Shown here: one piece after another, positions 32,911 through 45,830 of the stretch
Layout of the letters: each line of letters begins with the position of its first letter
Position numbering within the stretch: position 1 is the stretch's first letter
Assembly (NCBI GenBank): GCA_023614405.1
Contig: CM042694.1
Coordinates: 115,690,685 to 115,754,684, forward strand
Direction: 5' to 3'
DNA: 64,000 nt
From: Avena insularis
Taxonomy: Eukaryota > Streptophyta > Magnoliopsida > Poales > Poaceae
The notes under the pieces: generated by a model
Databases searched by the model: none
What the model was told of the DNA's origin: nothing
What the model saw: the letters and a program-made list of their open reading frames with translations, nothing else
Program-made: the position numbers and the translations under genes

Positions 32911-33168
32911 TATGAGCGAGATATATTATTGTCCTTTATCTTATATTATTGCACTTTATCTTATATTATTGTTGCATTATCTGGATTATTCGAGATGTAT
33001 TATTGTACTTTATCTTATATTATTGTAGCATTATATGGATTATCCGAGATGTATTATATTGTTTCATTATTAGTACTTAATCTTTCTTCTGTATCCGAGT
33101 CATCGCAATTGTAATATTCTTTTACTTAATGGAAAATTGGTTTATCTTTCTTCTGTATTAGTTAAGCT
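32911..33168 (+). repeat. Short AT-rich tandem repeat, probable intron
   Basis: Two to three imperfect copies of a roughly 71-bp unit (CGAGATGTATTATTGTACTT and following TTATATTATTG) span about 32925-33070. No coding frame is supported. Confidence 0.6.
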
Positions 33169-34602
33169 ATGGAAGGTAGAGACAATGAAGAGGTGGTGCT
33201 CACCATGATAGATGAGGGTACTAGAGGTTCTTATTACGATGATGGCTCCCAGTATCTTAATTTTTCTAGAGGAGACGATAGTGGAGACTATGGTGGAGAC
33301 TATGGTGGAGACCATGCTAGAGACACCTTAATAACAAAGTCAGGCGAGGTATATAAAGCCTCTTCCGATCACTAGTATAGATGCACTATTTGATTCGTAT
33401 ATATATACTGACGAATGTTTCTTCTCTTAGACCTCCGCATCGGGCCAATCTTCTACAAAAAAAGAGTCCCAGCCAAAAAGTTGGCCCCTGATATCCGTTT
33501 CAGCATTGACTTAGTCTCTGAGCTGGGTCAACTGTTGGAGCCCATGGAGACCATAAATGCATTTGTACATCAATGCGGAGTGATTGTTAGGGACACCATC
33601 CCGATCACCACTCGGGAGTGGAATAAGCCAGGAAAGAAAAGTGATCCAGCTGGAGCTAGTTTTGTCGATGACAGAGCCAAAGATGCGATGTGGAATTCTC
33701 TCATGACACATTTCACCCTACTAGTCTTGTCGACTGATGATCTCACGCAACAAATGAGGTTGAAAGTCAAGGAGTGGGCTCTTAAGAAGATGGGCACACA
33801 ATTCAAGGACTGGAAGAAAAGATTGTACCAAAACTATGTGAATGAGAAAAAACTACTGAATTCTCTGGCGCACTAGAGAAGCAGCGGGATAACTGGGCCG
33901 CATTTGTGCAATACAAGCAATCGGAACCAGCTAAGGCAATGTCTGCAAAGAATAAGCGAAATGCTTCCAAAAAGAAATATCACCATCATATGGGGACAGG
34001 TGGCTACAAGAATGCCATGCCTAAGTGGGATAAAACTGAGGCTGACCTGATGGCTAAAGGGGTCACTCTAGCTATGTCTGGTTGGCCCTTGAGGTCAAGA
34101 AATTGGTTATTCGGGCATGGGAAATCGTATGACCTAGAAACAGGTGAGATTGTTTCAAACAAAGAAGTTGCTACGACCAAGGATTATCTTATTATGGTGA
34201 TAAAAGAGGTTCAAGAGGGAAAGTTCATTCCCAACAAAGAGAACGATGAGCTGACAAAGGCCCTCGGGAATCCTGAAATGGTTGGACGAACACGAGGCTT
34301 TGGACCTTCTTGTCCATGGGCTATCGGGTTTCCCCATGACTTTGACACCTACAGAAGCCGATCAAGAAAAACGAAGCCGCAGCAGGCGGAGGAGGCAGAG
34401 CGGTTTGCGAGGTTTGAAGCCATGTTGCACCAGCAGGAGGAGCACATTAATGAACTTAGAGTTCTAGCCCGATAGCCAGATCCTGCACTTGACACTACGG
34501 CCGTCCCATCTCAGCGGAAAAGCAGCGTGGCTTCCACGGAGGTCCAGCCTAATGATGCAACGATTGATGTCTACCCCGTGGATGCAATCAAGGAAAATAC
34601 AC
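33169..34602 (+). pseudogene. CACTA Transposase_24-type (Ptta/En/Spm) accessory protein, broken
   Basis: ATG 33169 starts an acidic exon (MEGRDNEEVV) ending at a consensus donor near 33349 (GCGAG|GTATAT). The next exon begins after CTCTTAG at about 33430. The Transposase_24 block follows: FVHQCGVIVRDTIPI, MRLKVKEWALKKMGTQFKDWKK, then NWAAFVQYK and GTGGYKNAMPKW, and the conserved ELTKALGNPE(M)VGRTRGFG. An acidic coiled-coil-like tail ends at TAG 34473-34475, but the frame stays open beyond it (VPSQRKSS) and runs into the tandem array. Two single-base changes in A-runs (near 33458 and 33850) shift the frame. In grass CACTA elements this protein is followed by a Ulp1-like protease part; here the array takes that place. 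Confidence 0.82.
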
Positions 34603-35300
34603 ATGCAACTTCTGCCACACTGGTGCAACATGTAATGTGGAAGCTGCTTTCCTATGTGTTTTTGGTCTCTGTGACCATGGTTTGACACATGGATCCACTA
34701 GAATCATTGCATGTGTTCTTTTCCCAAACCACATGGATCCACCGGTGTCATTGCATGTGTTCTTTTCCTAAACCACACTGATCCACATGACCACACACAC
34801 TGTAGTGGATTCTGTGATGCAACTTCTGCCACACTAGTGCAACATGCCATGTGGAAGTTGCTTTCCTATGTCTTTTTTGTCTCTGTCACCATGATTTGAC
34901 ACTTGGATCCCCTAGAGTCATTGCATGTGTTCTTTTCCTAAACCACATTGATCCACCAGTGTCATTGGATCTTTTCTTTTTCCTAAACCACACTAACCCA
35001 CATTACCACACACACTCCAGTGAAAATGTGATGCAACTTCTGCCACACTGGTGTAACATGCAATGTGGAAGATGCTTTCCTATGTGTTTTTGGTCTCTGT
35101 GACCATGGTTTGACACATGGATCTCCTAGAGTTATTGCATGTGTCTTTTCCTAAACCATGTGGATCCACTAGAGTCATTGCATGCGTTCTTTTCGTAAAC
35201 CACATGCAATCCACATGACCAAAAACACTACAGTGGATTATGTGATGCAACTTTTGCCACACTGGTGCAACATGCAATGTGGAAGCTGCTTTCCTATGTG

Positions 35301-38300
35301 TTTTTGGTCTCTGTGAACATGGTTTGACACTTGGATCCCCTAGAGTAATTGCATGTGTTCTTTTCCTAAACCACATTGATCTAGTAGTGTCATTTCATGT
35401 GTTCTTTTCCTAAACCACATGCAATCCACATGACGACACACACTAAAGTGGATTCTGTGATGCAGCTTCTCCCACACTGGTGCAACATGCAATATGGAAG
35501 CTGCTTTCCTATGTGTTTTTGGTCTCTCTGACCCTGGTTTGACACATGGATCTCCTACAGTCATTGCATGTGTTCTTTTTCTAAACCACATGGATCCACT
35601 AGAGGTATTGCATGTGTTCTTCCCCTAAACCACACTGACCCACGTGACCACACACACTCCAGTGGTTTCTGTGATGCACCTTCAGCCACACTAGTGCAAC
35701 ATGGAATGTGGAAGCTGCTTTCCTATGTGTTTTTGGTCTCTGTGACCCTGGTTTGACACTTGGATGCCCTAGAGTCATTCATGTGTCCTTTCCTAAACCA
35801 CATTGCTCCACTAATGTCATTGCATGTGTTCCTTTTTCCTAAACCACACCGATCCACATGACCACACACACTCCAGTAGATTCTGTGATGCAACTTCTGC
35901 CACGCTGGTGCAACATGCAATGTGGAAGCTGCTTCCCTATGTGTTTTTGGTCTCTATCACCCTAGTTTGGCATTTGGATCCCCTAGAGTCATTGCGTTTG
36001 TCCTTATCCTAAACCACATTAATCCACTAGTGTCATTGAATGAGTTATTTTTCCAAACCACATGCAATCCAGATGACCACACACACCCTAGTGGTTTGTG
36101 TGATGCAACTTCAGCCACACTGGTGCAACATGCAATGTGGAAGCTACTTTCCTATGTGTTTTTGGTCTCTGTGACCATGGTTTTACACATGGATCTACTA
36201 GAGTCATTGCATGTGTTCTTTTCCAAAACCACATGGATCCACTAGAGTCATTGCATGTGTTCTTTTCCTAAACCAGACTGATCCACATGACCAAACACAC
36301 TCTAGTGGATTCTGTCATGCAACGTCTACCACACTGGTGCAACATGCAATGTGGAAGCTGCTTTCCTATGTGTTTTTGGTCTCTCTGACCGTGGTTTGAC
36401 ACTTGGATCCCCTAGAGTCATTGGATGTGTTCTCTTCCTAAACCACATTGATCATTGCATGTGTTCTTTTCCAAAACCACATTGATCCACATGACCACAC
36501 ACACTCCAGTGGTTTTTGCGATGCAACTTCTGCCACACTGGTGCAAAATGCAGTGTGGAAGCCGCTTTCCTATGTGTTTTTCGTCTCTGTGACTATGGTT
36601 TGACATTTGGATCCCCTAGAGCCATTGCATATGTCATTTTCCTAAACCACATTGATCCACCAGTCTCATTGCACGTGTTCTTTTCCTAAACCACATGCAA
36701 TCCACATGACCACACTCACTACAGTGGATTCTGAGACGCAACTTCTACCACACTGGTGCAACATGCAATGTGGAAGCTAATTTCCTATGTGTTTTTGGTC
36801 TCTGTGACCATGGTTTGACACATGGATCTCCTACAATCATTGCATGTGTTCTTTTCCTAAACCACACGGATCCACTAGAGTCATTGCATGTGTTCTTTTC
36901 CTAAACCACATGGATCCACTAGAGTCATTGCATGTGTTCTTTCCCTAAACCACACTGATCCACATGACCACACACACTCCAGTGGTTTCTGTGATGCAAC
37001 TTCTACCACACTGGTGCAACATGCAATGTGGAAGCTGCTTTCCTATGTGTTTTTGGTCTCTGTCACCCTGGTTTGACACTTGGATCCCCTGGATTCATTG
37101 CATGTGTCCTTTTCCTAAACCACATTTATCCACCAATGTCATTGCATGTGTTCATTTTTCCTAAACCAAACTGATCCACATGACCACACACACTCTAATG
37201 GATTAGTGATGCAACTTTTGCCACACTAGTGCAACATACAAAGCTGCTTTCCCATGTGTTTTTGGTCTCTGTGACCATGGATTGACACATGGATCCCCTA
37301 GAGTAATTGCATGTGTTTTTTCCTAAACCACATGGATCCACTAGAATCATTGCGTGTGTTCTTTTCCTAAACCAAATGCAATCCACATGACCGCACACAC
37401 TACAGAGGACTCTGTGATGCAACTTCAGCCACACTGGTGCAACATGCAATGTGGAAGCTGCTTTCCTATGTGTTTTTCATCTTTGTGACCATGGTTTGAC
37501 ACTTGGATCCCCTAGAGTCATTGCATGTGATCTTTTCCTAAACCACTTTGATCCACCAGTGTCATTGCATGTGTTCTTTTCTTGAACCATATGCAATCCA
37601 CATGACCACACACATGGCAGAGGATTCTGTCATGCAACTTCTGCCATACTGGTGCAGCATGCAATGTGGAAGATGCTTTCCTATGTGTTTTTGGTCTCTG
37701 GGACCATGGTTTGACACATGGATCTACTAGATTCATTGCATGTGTTCTTTTCCGAAACCACATGGATCCACTAGAGTCATTGCATGTGTTCTTTTCCTAA
37801 ACCACACCGATCCACCTGACCACACACACTCAAGTGGATTCTGTCATGCAACTTCTGCCACACTGGTGCAACATGCAATGTGGAAGCTGCTTTCCTATGT
37901 GTTTTTGGTCTCTTTGACCGTGGTTTCACACTTGGATCCCCTAGAGTCATTGGATGTGTTCTTTTCCTAAACCACATTGATCATTGCATGTGTTCTTTTC
38001 CAAAACCACATTGATCCACATGACCACACACACTCCAGTGGTTTTTGCGACGTAACTTCTGCCACACTAGTGCAAAATGCAATGTGGAAGCTGCTTTCCT
38101 ATGTGTTTTTCGTCTCTGTGACTATGGTTTGACACTTGGATCCCCTAGAGCCATTGCATATGTCATTTTCTTAAACCACATTGATCCACTAGTCTCATTG
38201 CATGTGTTCTTTTTCTAAACCACATGCAATCCAGATGACCACACACACCCTAGTGGTTTCTGTGATGCAACTTCTGCCACACTGGTGCAACATCCAATGT

Positions 38301-41300
38301 GGAAGCTTCTTTCCAATGTTTTTTTGGTCTCCGTGACCATGGTTTGACACATGGATCCACTAGAGTCATTGCATGTGTTATTTTCCTAAACCAAATTTAT
38401 CCACCGGTGTCATTGCATGTGTTTTTTTCCTAAACCACACTGATCCACATGACCACACACACTCTAGTGGATTCTGTGATGCAACTTCTTCCACACTAGT
38501 GCAACATGCAATGTGGAAGTTGCTTTCCTATATGTTTTTGGTCTCTGTCACCATGATTTGACACTTCGATCCCCTAGAGTCATTGCATGTATTCTTTTCC
38601 TAAACCAAATTGATCCACCAAAGTCATTGCATGTGTTCTTTTTTCCTAAACCACACTGATCTACATGACCACACACACTCCAGTGAATTTTGTGATGCAA
38701 CTTTTGCCACACTAGTGTAACATGCAATGTGAAAGCTGCTTTCCTATGTGTTTTTGGTTTCTGTGACCATTGTTTGACACATGGATCTCCTAGAGTTATT
38801 GCATGTGTTCTTTTCCTAAACCACGTGGATCGACTAGAGTCATTGCATGCGTTCTTTTCCTAAACCACATGCAATCCACATTTCCACACACACTACGGTG
38901 GATTCTATGATGCAATTTTTGCCACACTAGTGTAACATGCAATGTGGATGCTGCTTTCCTATGTGTTTTTGGTCTCTCTGACCGTGGTTTGACACTTGGA
39001 TCCCCTAGAGTCATTGGATGTGTTCTTTTCCTAAACCACATTGATCATTACATGTGTTGTTTTCCAAAACCACATTGATCCACATCACCACACACACTCG
39101 AGTGGTTTTTGTGACACAATTTCTGCCAAACTGGTGCAAAATGCAATGTGGAAGCTTCTTTCCTATGTGTTTTTCGTCTCTGTGAGTGTGGTTTGACACT
39201 TGGATCCCCTAGAGCCATTGCATATGTCATTTACCTAAACCACATTGATCCACCAGTCTCATTGCATGTGTTCTTTTCGTAAACCACATGCAATCCACAT
39301 GACCACACTCACTACAGTGGATTCTGAGATGCAATTTCTACCACACTGGTGCAACATGCAATGTGGAAGCTAATTTCCTATGTGTTTTTGGTCTTTGTGA
39401 CCATGGTTTGACACATGGATCTCCTGGAGTCATTGCATGTGTTCTTTTCCTAAACCACATGGATCCACTAGACTCATTGCATTTGTTCTTTCCCTAAACC
39501 ACACTGATCCACATGACCACACACACTCCAGTGGTTTCTCTGATGCAACTTCTGCCACACTGGTGCAACATGCAATGTGGAAGCTGCTTTCCTATGTGTT
39601 TTTGGTCTCTGTCACCCTGGTTTGACACTTGGATCCCCTGGATTCATTGCATGTGTCCTTTTCCTAAACCACATTGATCCACCAATGTCATTGCATGTGT
39701 TCTTTTTTCCTAAACCACACCGATCCACATGACCTCACACACTCCAGTGGATTCTGTGATGCAACTTCTACCACACTGGTGCAACATGTAATGTGGAAGC
39801 TTCTTTCCTATGTGTTTTTGTTCTCAATCACCCTAGTTTGACACTTGGATCCCCTAGAGTAATTGCATGTGTTGTTTTCCTAAATAACATGGATCCACCA
39901 GTGTCATTGCATGTGTTATTTTCCTAAACCAAACTGATCCACATGACCACACACACTCCAGTGGTTTCTATGATGCAACTTTTGCCACACTAGTGCAACA
40001 TGCAAAGCTGCTTTCCCATGTGTTTTTGGTCTCTGTGACCATGGTTTGACACATGGATCCCCTAGAGTAATTGCTTGTGTTTTTTTCCTAAACCACATGG
40101 ATCCACTAGAATCATTGCATGTGTTCTTTTCCTAAACCACATGCAATCCACATGACCACACACACTACAAAGGACTCTGTGATGCAACTTCTGCCACACT
40201 GGTGCAACATGCAATGTGGAAGCTGCTTTCCTATGTGTTTTTCATCTCTGTGACCATGGATTGACACATGGATCCCCTAGAGTAATTGCATGTGTTTTTT
40301 CCTAAACCACATGGATCCACTAGAATCATTGCGTGTGTTCTTTTCCTAAACCACATGCAATCCACATGACCACACACACTACAGAGGACTCTGTGATGCA
40401 ACTTCTGCCACACTGGTGCAACATGCAATGTGGAAGCTGCTTTCCTATGTGTTTTTCATCTCTGTGAACATGGTTTGACACTTGGATCCCCTAGAGTCAT
40501 TGCATGTGTTTTTTCCTAAACCACATGGATCCACTAGAATCATTGCGTGTGTTCTTTTCCTAAACCACATGCAATCCACATGACCACACACACTACAGAG
40601 GACTCTGTGATGCAACTTCTGCCACACTGGTGCCACATGCAATGTGGAAGCTGCTTTCCTATGTGTTTTTCATCTCTGTGAACATGGTTTGACACTTGGA
40701 TCCCCTAGAGTCATTGCATGTGTTCTTTTCCTAAACCACATTGATCTAGTAGTGTCATTTCATGTGTTCTTTTCCTAAACCACATGCAATCCACATGACC
40801 ACACACACTATAGTGGATTCTGTGATGCAGCTTCTCCCACACTGGTGCAACATGCAATATGGAAGCTGCTTTCCTCTGTGTTTTTGGTCTCTCTGACCAT
40901 GGTTTGACACATGGATCTCCTACAGTCATTGCATGTGTTCTTTTTCTAAACCACATGGATCCACTAGAGTCATTGCATGTGTTCTTTCCCTAAACCACAC
41001 TGACCCACGTGACCACACACACTCCAGTGGTTTCTGTGACGCACCTTCAGCCACACTGGTGCAACATGGAATGTGGAAGCTGCTTTCCTATGTGTTTTTG
41101 GTCTCTGTGACCCTGGTTTGACACTTGGATGCCCTAGAGTCATTCATGTGTCCTTTTCCTAAACCACATTGCTCCACTAATGTCATTGCATGTGTTCCTT
41201 TTTCCTAAACCACACCGATCCACATGACCACACACACTCCAGTAGATTCTGTGATGCAACTTTTGCCACGCTGGTGCAACATGCAATGTGGAAGCTACTT

Positions 41301-44300
41301 CCCTATGTGTTTTTGGTCTCTATCACCCTAGTTTGGCACTTGGATCCCCTAGAGTCATTGCGTTTGTCTTTATCCTAAACCACATTAATCCACCAGTGTC
41401 ATTGAATGAGTTCTTTTTCCAAACCACATGCAATCCAGATGACCACACACACCCTAGTGGTTTGTGTGATGCAACTTCAGCCACGCTGGTGCAACATGCA
41501 ATGTGGAAGCTCCTTTCCTATGTGTTTTTGGTCTCTGTGACCATGGTTTTACACATGGATCTACTAGAGTCATTGCATGTGTTCTTTTCCAAAACCACAT
41601 GGATCCACTAGAGTCATTGCATGTGTTCTTTTCCTAAACCAGACTGATCCACATGACCAAACACACTCCAGTGGATTCTGTCATACAACGTCTACCACAC
41701 TGGTGCAACATGCAATGTGGAAGCTGCTTTCCTATGTGTTTTTGGTCTCTCTGACCGTGGTTTGACACTTGGATCCCCTAGAGTCATTGGATGTGTTCTT
41801 TTACTAAACCACATTGATCATTGCATGTGTTCTTTTCCAAAACCACATTTATCCACATGACCACACACACTCCAGTGGTTTTTGCGATGCAACTTCTGCC
41901 ACACTGGTGCAAAATGCAGTGTGGAAGCTGCTTTCCTATGTGTTTTTCGTCTCTGTGACTATGGTTTGACACTTGGATCCCCTAGAGCCATTCCATATGT
42001 CATTTTCCTAAACCACATTGATCCACCAGTCTCATTGCACGTGTTCTTTTCCTAAACCACATGCAATCCACATGACCACACTCACTACAGTGGATTCTGA
42101 GATGCAACTTCTACCACAGTGGTGCAACATGCAATGTGGAAGCTAATTTCCTATGTGTTTTTGGTCTCTGTGACCATGGTTTGACACATGGATCTCCTAC
42201 AATCATTGCATGTGTTCTTTTCCTAAACCACATGGATCCACTAGAGTCATTGCATGTGTTCTTTCCCTAAACCACACTGATCCACATGACCACACACACT
42301 CCAGTGGTTTCTGTGATGCAACTTCTACCACACTGGTGCAACATGCAATGTGGAAGCTGCTTTCCTATGTGTTTTTGGTCTCTGTCACCCTGGTTTGACA
42401 CTTGGATCCCCTGGATTCATTGCATGTGTCCTTTTCCTAAACCACATTTATCCACCAATGTCATTGCATGTGTTCATTTTTCCTAAACCACGACGATCCA
42501 CATGACCACACACACTCTAATGGATTCCGTGATGCAACTTCTGCCACACTGGTGCAACATGTAATGTGGAAGCTGCTTTCCTATGTGTTTTTGGTCTCAG
42601 TCACCCTAGTTTGACACTTGGATCTCCTAGAGTCATTGCATGTGTTCTTTTCCTAAAGAACATTGATCCACTAGTGTCATTGCATGTGTTATTTTCCTAA
42701 ACCAAACTGATCCACATGACCACACACACTCCAGTGGTTTCTGTGATGCAACTTTTGCCACACTAGTGCAACATACAAAGCTGCTTTCCCATGTGTTTTT
42801 GGTCTCTGTGACCATGGATTGACACATGGATCCCCTAGAGTAATTGCATGTGTTTTTTCCTAAACCACATGGATCCACTAGAATCATTGCGTGTGTTCTT
42901 TTCCTAAACCAAATGCAATCCACATGACCGCACACACTACAGAGGACTCTGTGATGCAACTTCAGCCACACTGGTGCAACATGCAATGTGGAAGCTGCTT
43001 TCCTATGTGTTTTTCATCTTTGTGACCATGGTTTGACACTTGGATCCCCTAGAGTCATTGCATGTGATCTTTTCCTAAACCACTTTGATCCACCAGTGTC
43101 ATTGCATGTGTTCTTTTCTTGAACCATATGCAATCCACATGACCACACACATGGCAGAGGATTCTGTCATGCAACTTCTGCCACACTGGTGTAGCATGCA
43201 ATGTGGAAGCTACTTTCCTATGTGTTTTTGTTCTCTGGGACCATGGTTTGACACATGGATCTACTAGAGTCATTGCATGTGTTCTTTTCCGAAACCACAT
43301 GGATCCACTAGAGTCATTACATGTGTTCTTTTCCTAAACCACACTGATCCACCTGACCACACACACTCAAGTGGATTCTGTCATGCAACTTCTGCCACAC
43401 TGGTGCAACATGCAATGTGGAAGCTGCTTTCCTATGTGTTTTTGGTCTCTTTGACCGTGGTTTCACACTTGGATACCCTAGAGTCATTGGATGTGTTCTT
43501 TTCCTAAACCACATCGATCATTGCATGTGTTCTTTTCCAAAACCACATTGATCCACATGACCACACACACTCCAGTGGTTTTTGCGACGTAACTTCTGCC
43601 ACACTAGTGCAAACTGCAATGTGGAAGCTGCTTTCCTATGTGTTTTTCGTCTCCGTGACTATGGTTTGACACTTGGATCCCCTAGAGCCATTGCATATGT
43701 TATTTTCTTAAACCACATTGATCCACCAGTCTCATTGCATGTGTTCTTTTTCTAAACCACATGCAATCCAGATGACCACACACACCCTAGTGGTTTCTGT
43801 GATGCAACTTCTGCCACACTGGTGCAACATCCAATGTGGAAGCTTCTTTCCAATGTTTTTTTGGTCTCTGTGACCATGGTTTGACACATGGATCCACTAG
43901 AGTCATTGCATGTGTTATTTTCCTAAACCAAATTTATCCACCGGTGTCATTGCATGTGTTTTTTTCCTAAACCACACGGATCCACATGACCACACACACT
44001 CATGTGGATTCTGTGATGCAACTTCTTCCACACTAGTGCAACATGCAATGTGGAAGTTGCTTTCCTATATGTTTTTGGTCTCTGTCACCATGATTTGACA
44101 CTTGGATCCCCTAGAGTCATTGCATGTATTCTTTTCCTAAACCAAATTGATCCACCAAAGTCATTGCATGTGTTCTTTTTTCCTAAACCACACTGATCTA
44201 CATGACCACACACACTCCAGTGAATTCTGTGATGCAACTTTTGCCACCCTAGTGTAACATGCAATGTGAAAGCTGCTTTCCTATGTGTTTTTGGTTTCTG

Positions 44301-45830
44301 TGACCATGGTTTGACACATGGATCTCCTAGAGTTATTGTATGTGTTCTTTTCCTAAACCACGTGGATCGACTAGAGTCATTGCATGCGTTCTTTTCCTAA
44401 ACCACATGCAATCCACATTTCCACACACACTACGGTGGATTCTATGATGCAATTTTTGCCACACTAGTGTAACATGCAATGTGGATGCTGCTTTCCTATG
44501 TGTTTTTGGTCTCTCTAACCGTGGTTTGACACTTGGATCCCCTAGAGTCATTGGATGTGTTCTTTTCCTAAACCACATTGATCATTGCATGTGTTCTTTT
44601 CCAAAACCACATTGATCCACATCACCACACACACTCGAGTGGTTTTTGTGACACAATTTCTGCCAAACTGGTGCAAAATGCAATGTGGAAGCTTGTTTCC
44701 TATGTGTTTTTCGTTTCTGTGAGTATGGTTTGACAATTGGATCCCCTAGAGCCATTGCATATGTCATTTACCTAAACCACATTGATCCACCAGTCTCATT
44801 GCATGTGTTCTTTTCGTAAACCACATGCAATCCACATGACCACACTCACTAAAGTGGATTCTGAGATGCAACTTCTACCACACTGTTGCAACATGCAATG
44901 TGGAATCTAATTTCCTATGTGATTTTGGTCTTTGTGACCATGGTTTGACACATGGATCTCCTGGAGTCATTGCATGTGTTCTTTTCCTAAACCAGATGGA
45001 TCCACTAGACTCATTGCATTTGTTCTTTCCCTAAACCACACTGATCCACATGACCACACACACTCCAGTGGTTTCTGTGATGCAACTTCTGCCGCACTGG
45101 TGCAACATGCAATATGGAAGCTGCTTTCCTATGTGTTTTTGGTCTCTGTCACCCTAGTTTGACACTTGGATCCCCTGGATTCATTGCATGTGTCCTTTTC
45201 CTAAACCACATTGATCCACCAATGTCATTGCATGTGTTCTTTTTTCCTAAACCACACCGATCCACATGACCACACACACTCCAGTGTATTCTGTGATGCA
45301 ACTTCTACCACACTAGTGCAACATATAATGTGGAAGCTTCTTTCCTATGTGTTTTTGGTCTCAATCACCCTAGTTTGACACTTGGATCCCCTAGAGTCAT
45401 TGCATGTGTTCTTTTCCTAAAGAACATGGATCCACCAGTGTCATTGCATGTGTTATTTTCCTAAACCAAACTGATCCACATGACCACACACACTCCAGTG
45501 GTTTCTGTGATGCAACTTTTGCCACACTAGTGCAACATGCAAAGCTGCTTTCCCATGTGTTTTTGGTCTCTGTGACCATGGATTGACACATGGATCCCCT
45601 AGAGTAATTGCATGTGTTTTTTCCTAAACCACATGGATCCACTAGAATCATTGCGTGTGTTCTTTTCCTAAACCACATGCAATCCACATGACCACACACA
45701 CTACAGAGGACTCTGTGATGCAACTTCTGCCACACTGGTGCAACATGCAACGTGGAAGCTGCTTTCCTATGTGTTTTTCATCTCTGTGACCATGGTTTGA
45801 CACTTGGATCCCCTAGAGTCATTGCATGTG
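35301..45830 (+). repeat. Higher-order duplication of about 5.4 kb (two copies)
   Basis: The block 35301-40666 matches 40667 onward at an offset of 5366 bp. The offset becomes 5322 after loss of one 44-bp sub-repeat in the second copy, then 5537 after gain of one extra monomer, and holds to about 45830. Distinctive monomer variants recur in the same order in both copies. Confidence 0.88.

Noticed and set aside
34611..34620. CACTGGTG in the monomers as a CACTA terminal repeat
   Set aside because: It is followed by CAACATG rather than GAAAAA, occurs in every monomer in one orientation, and has no flanking duplication; a chance resemblance.
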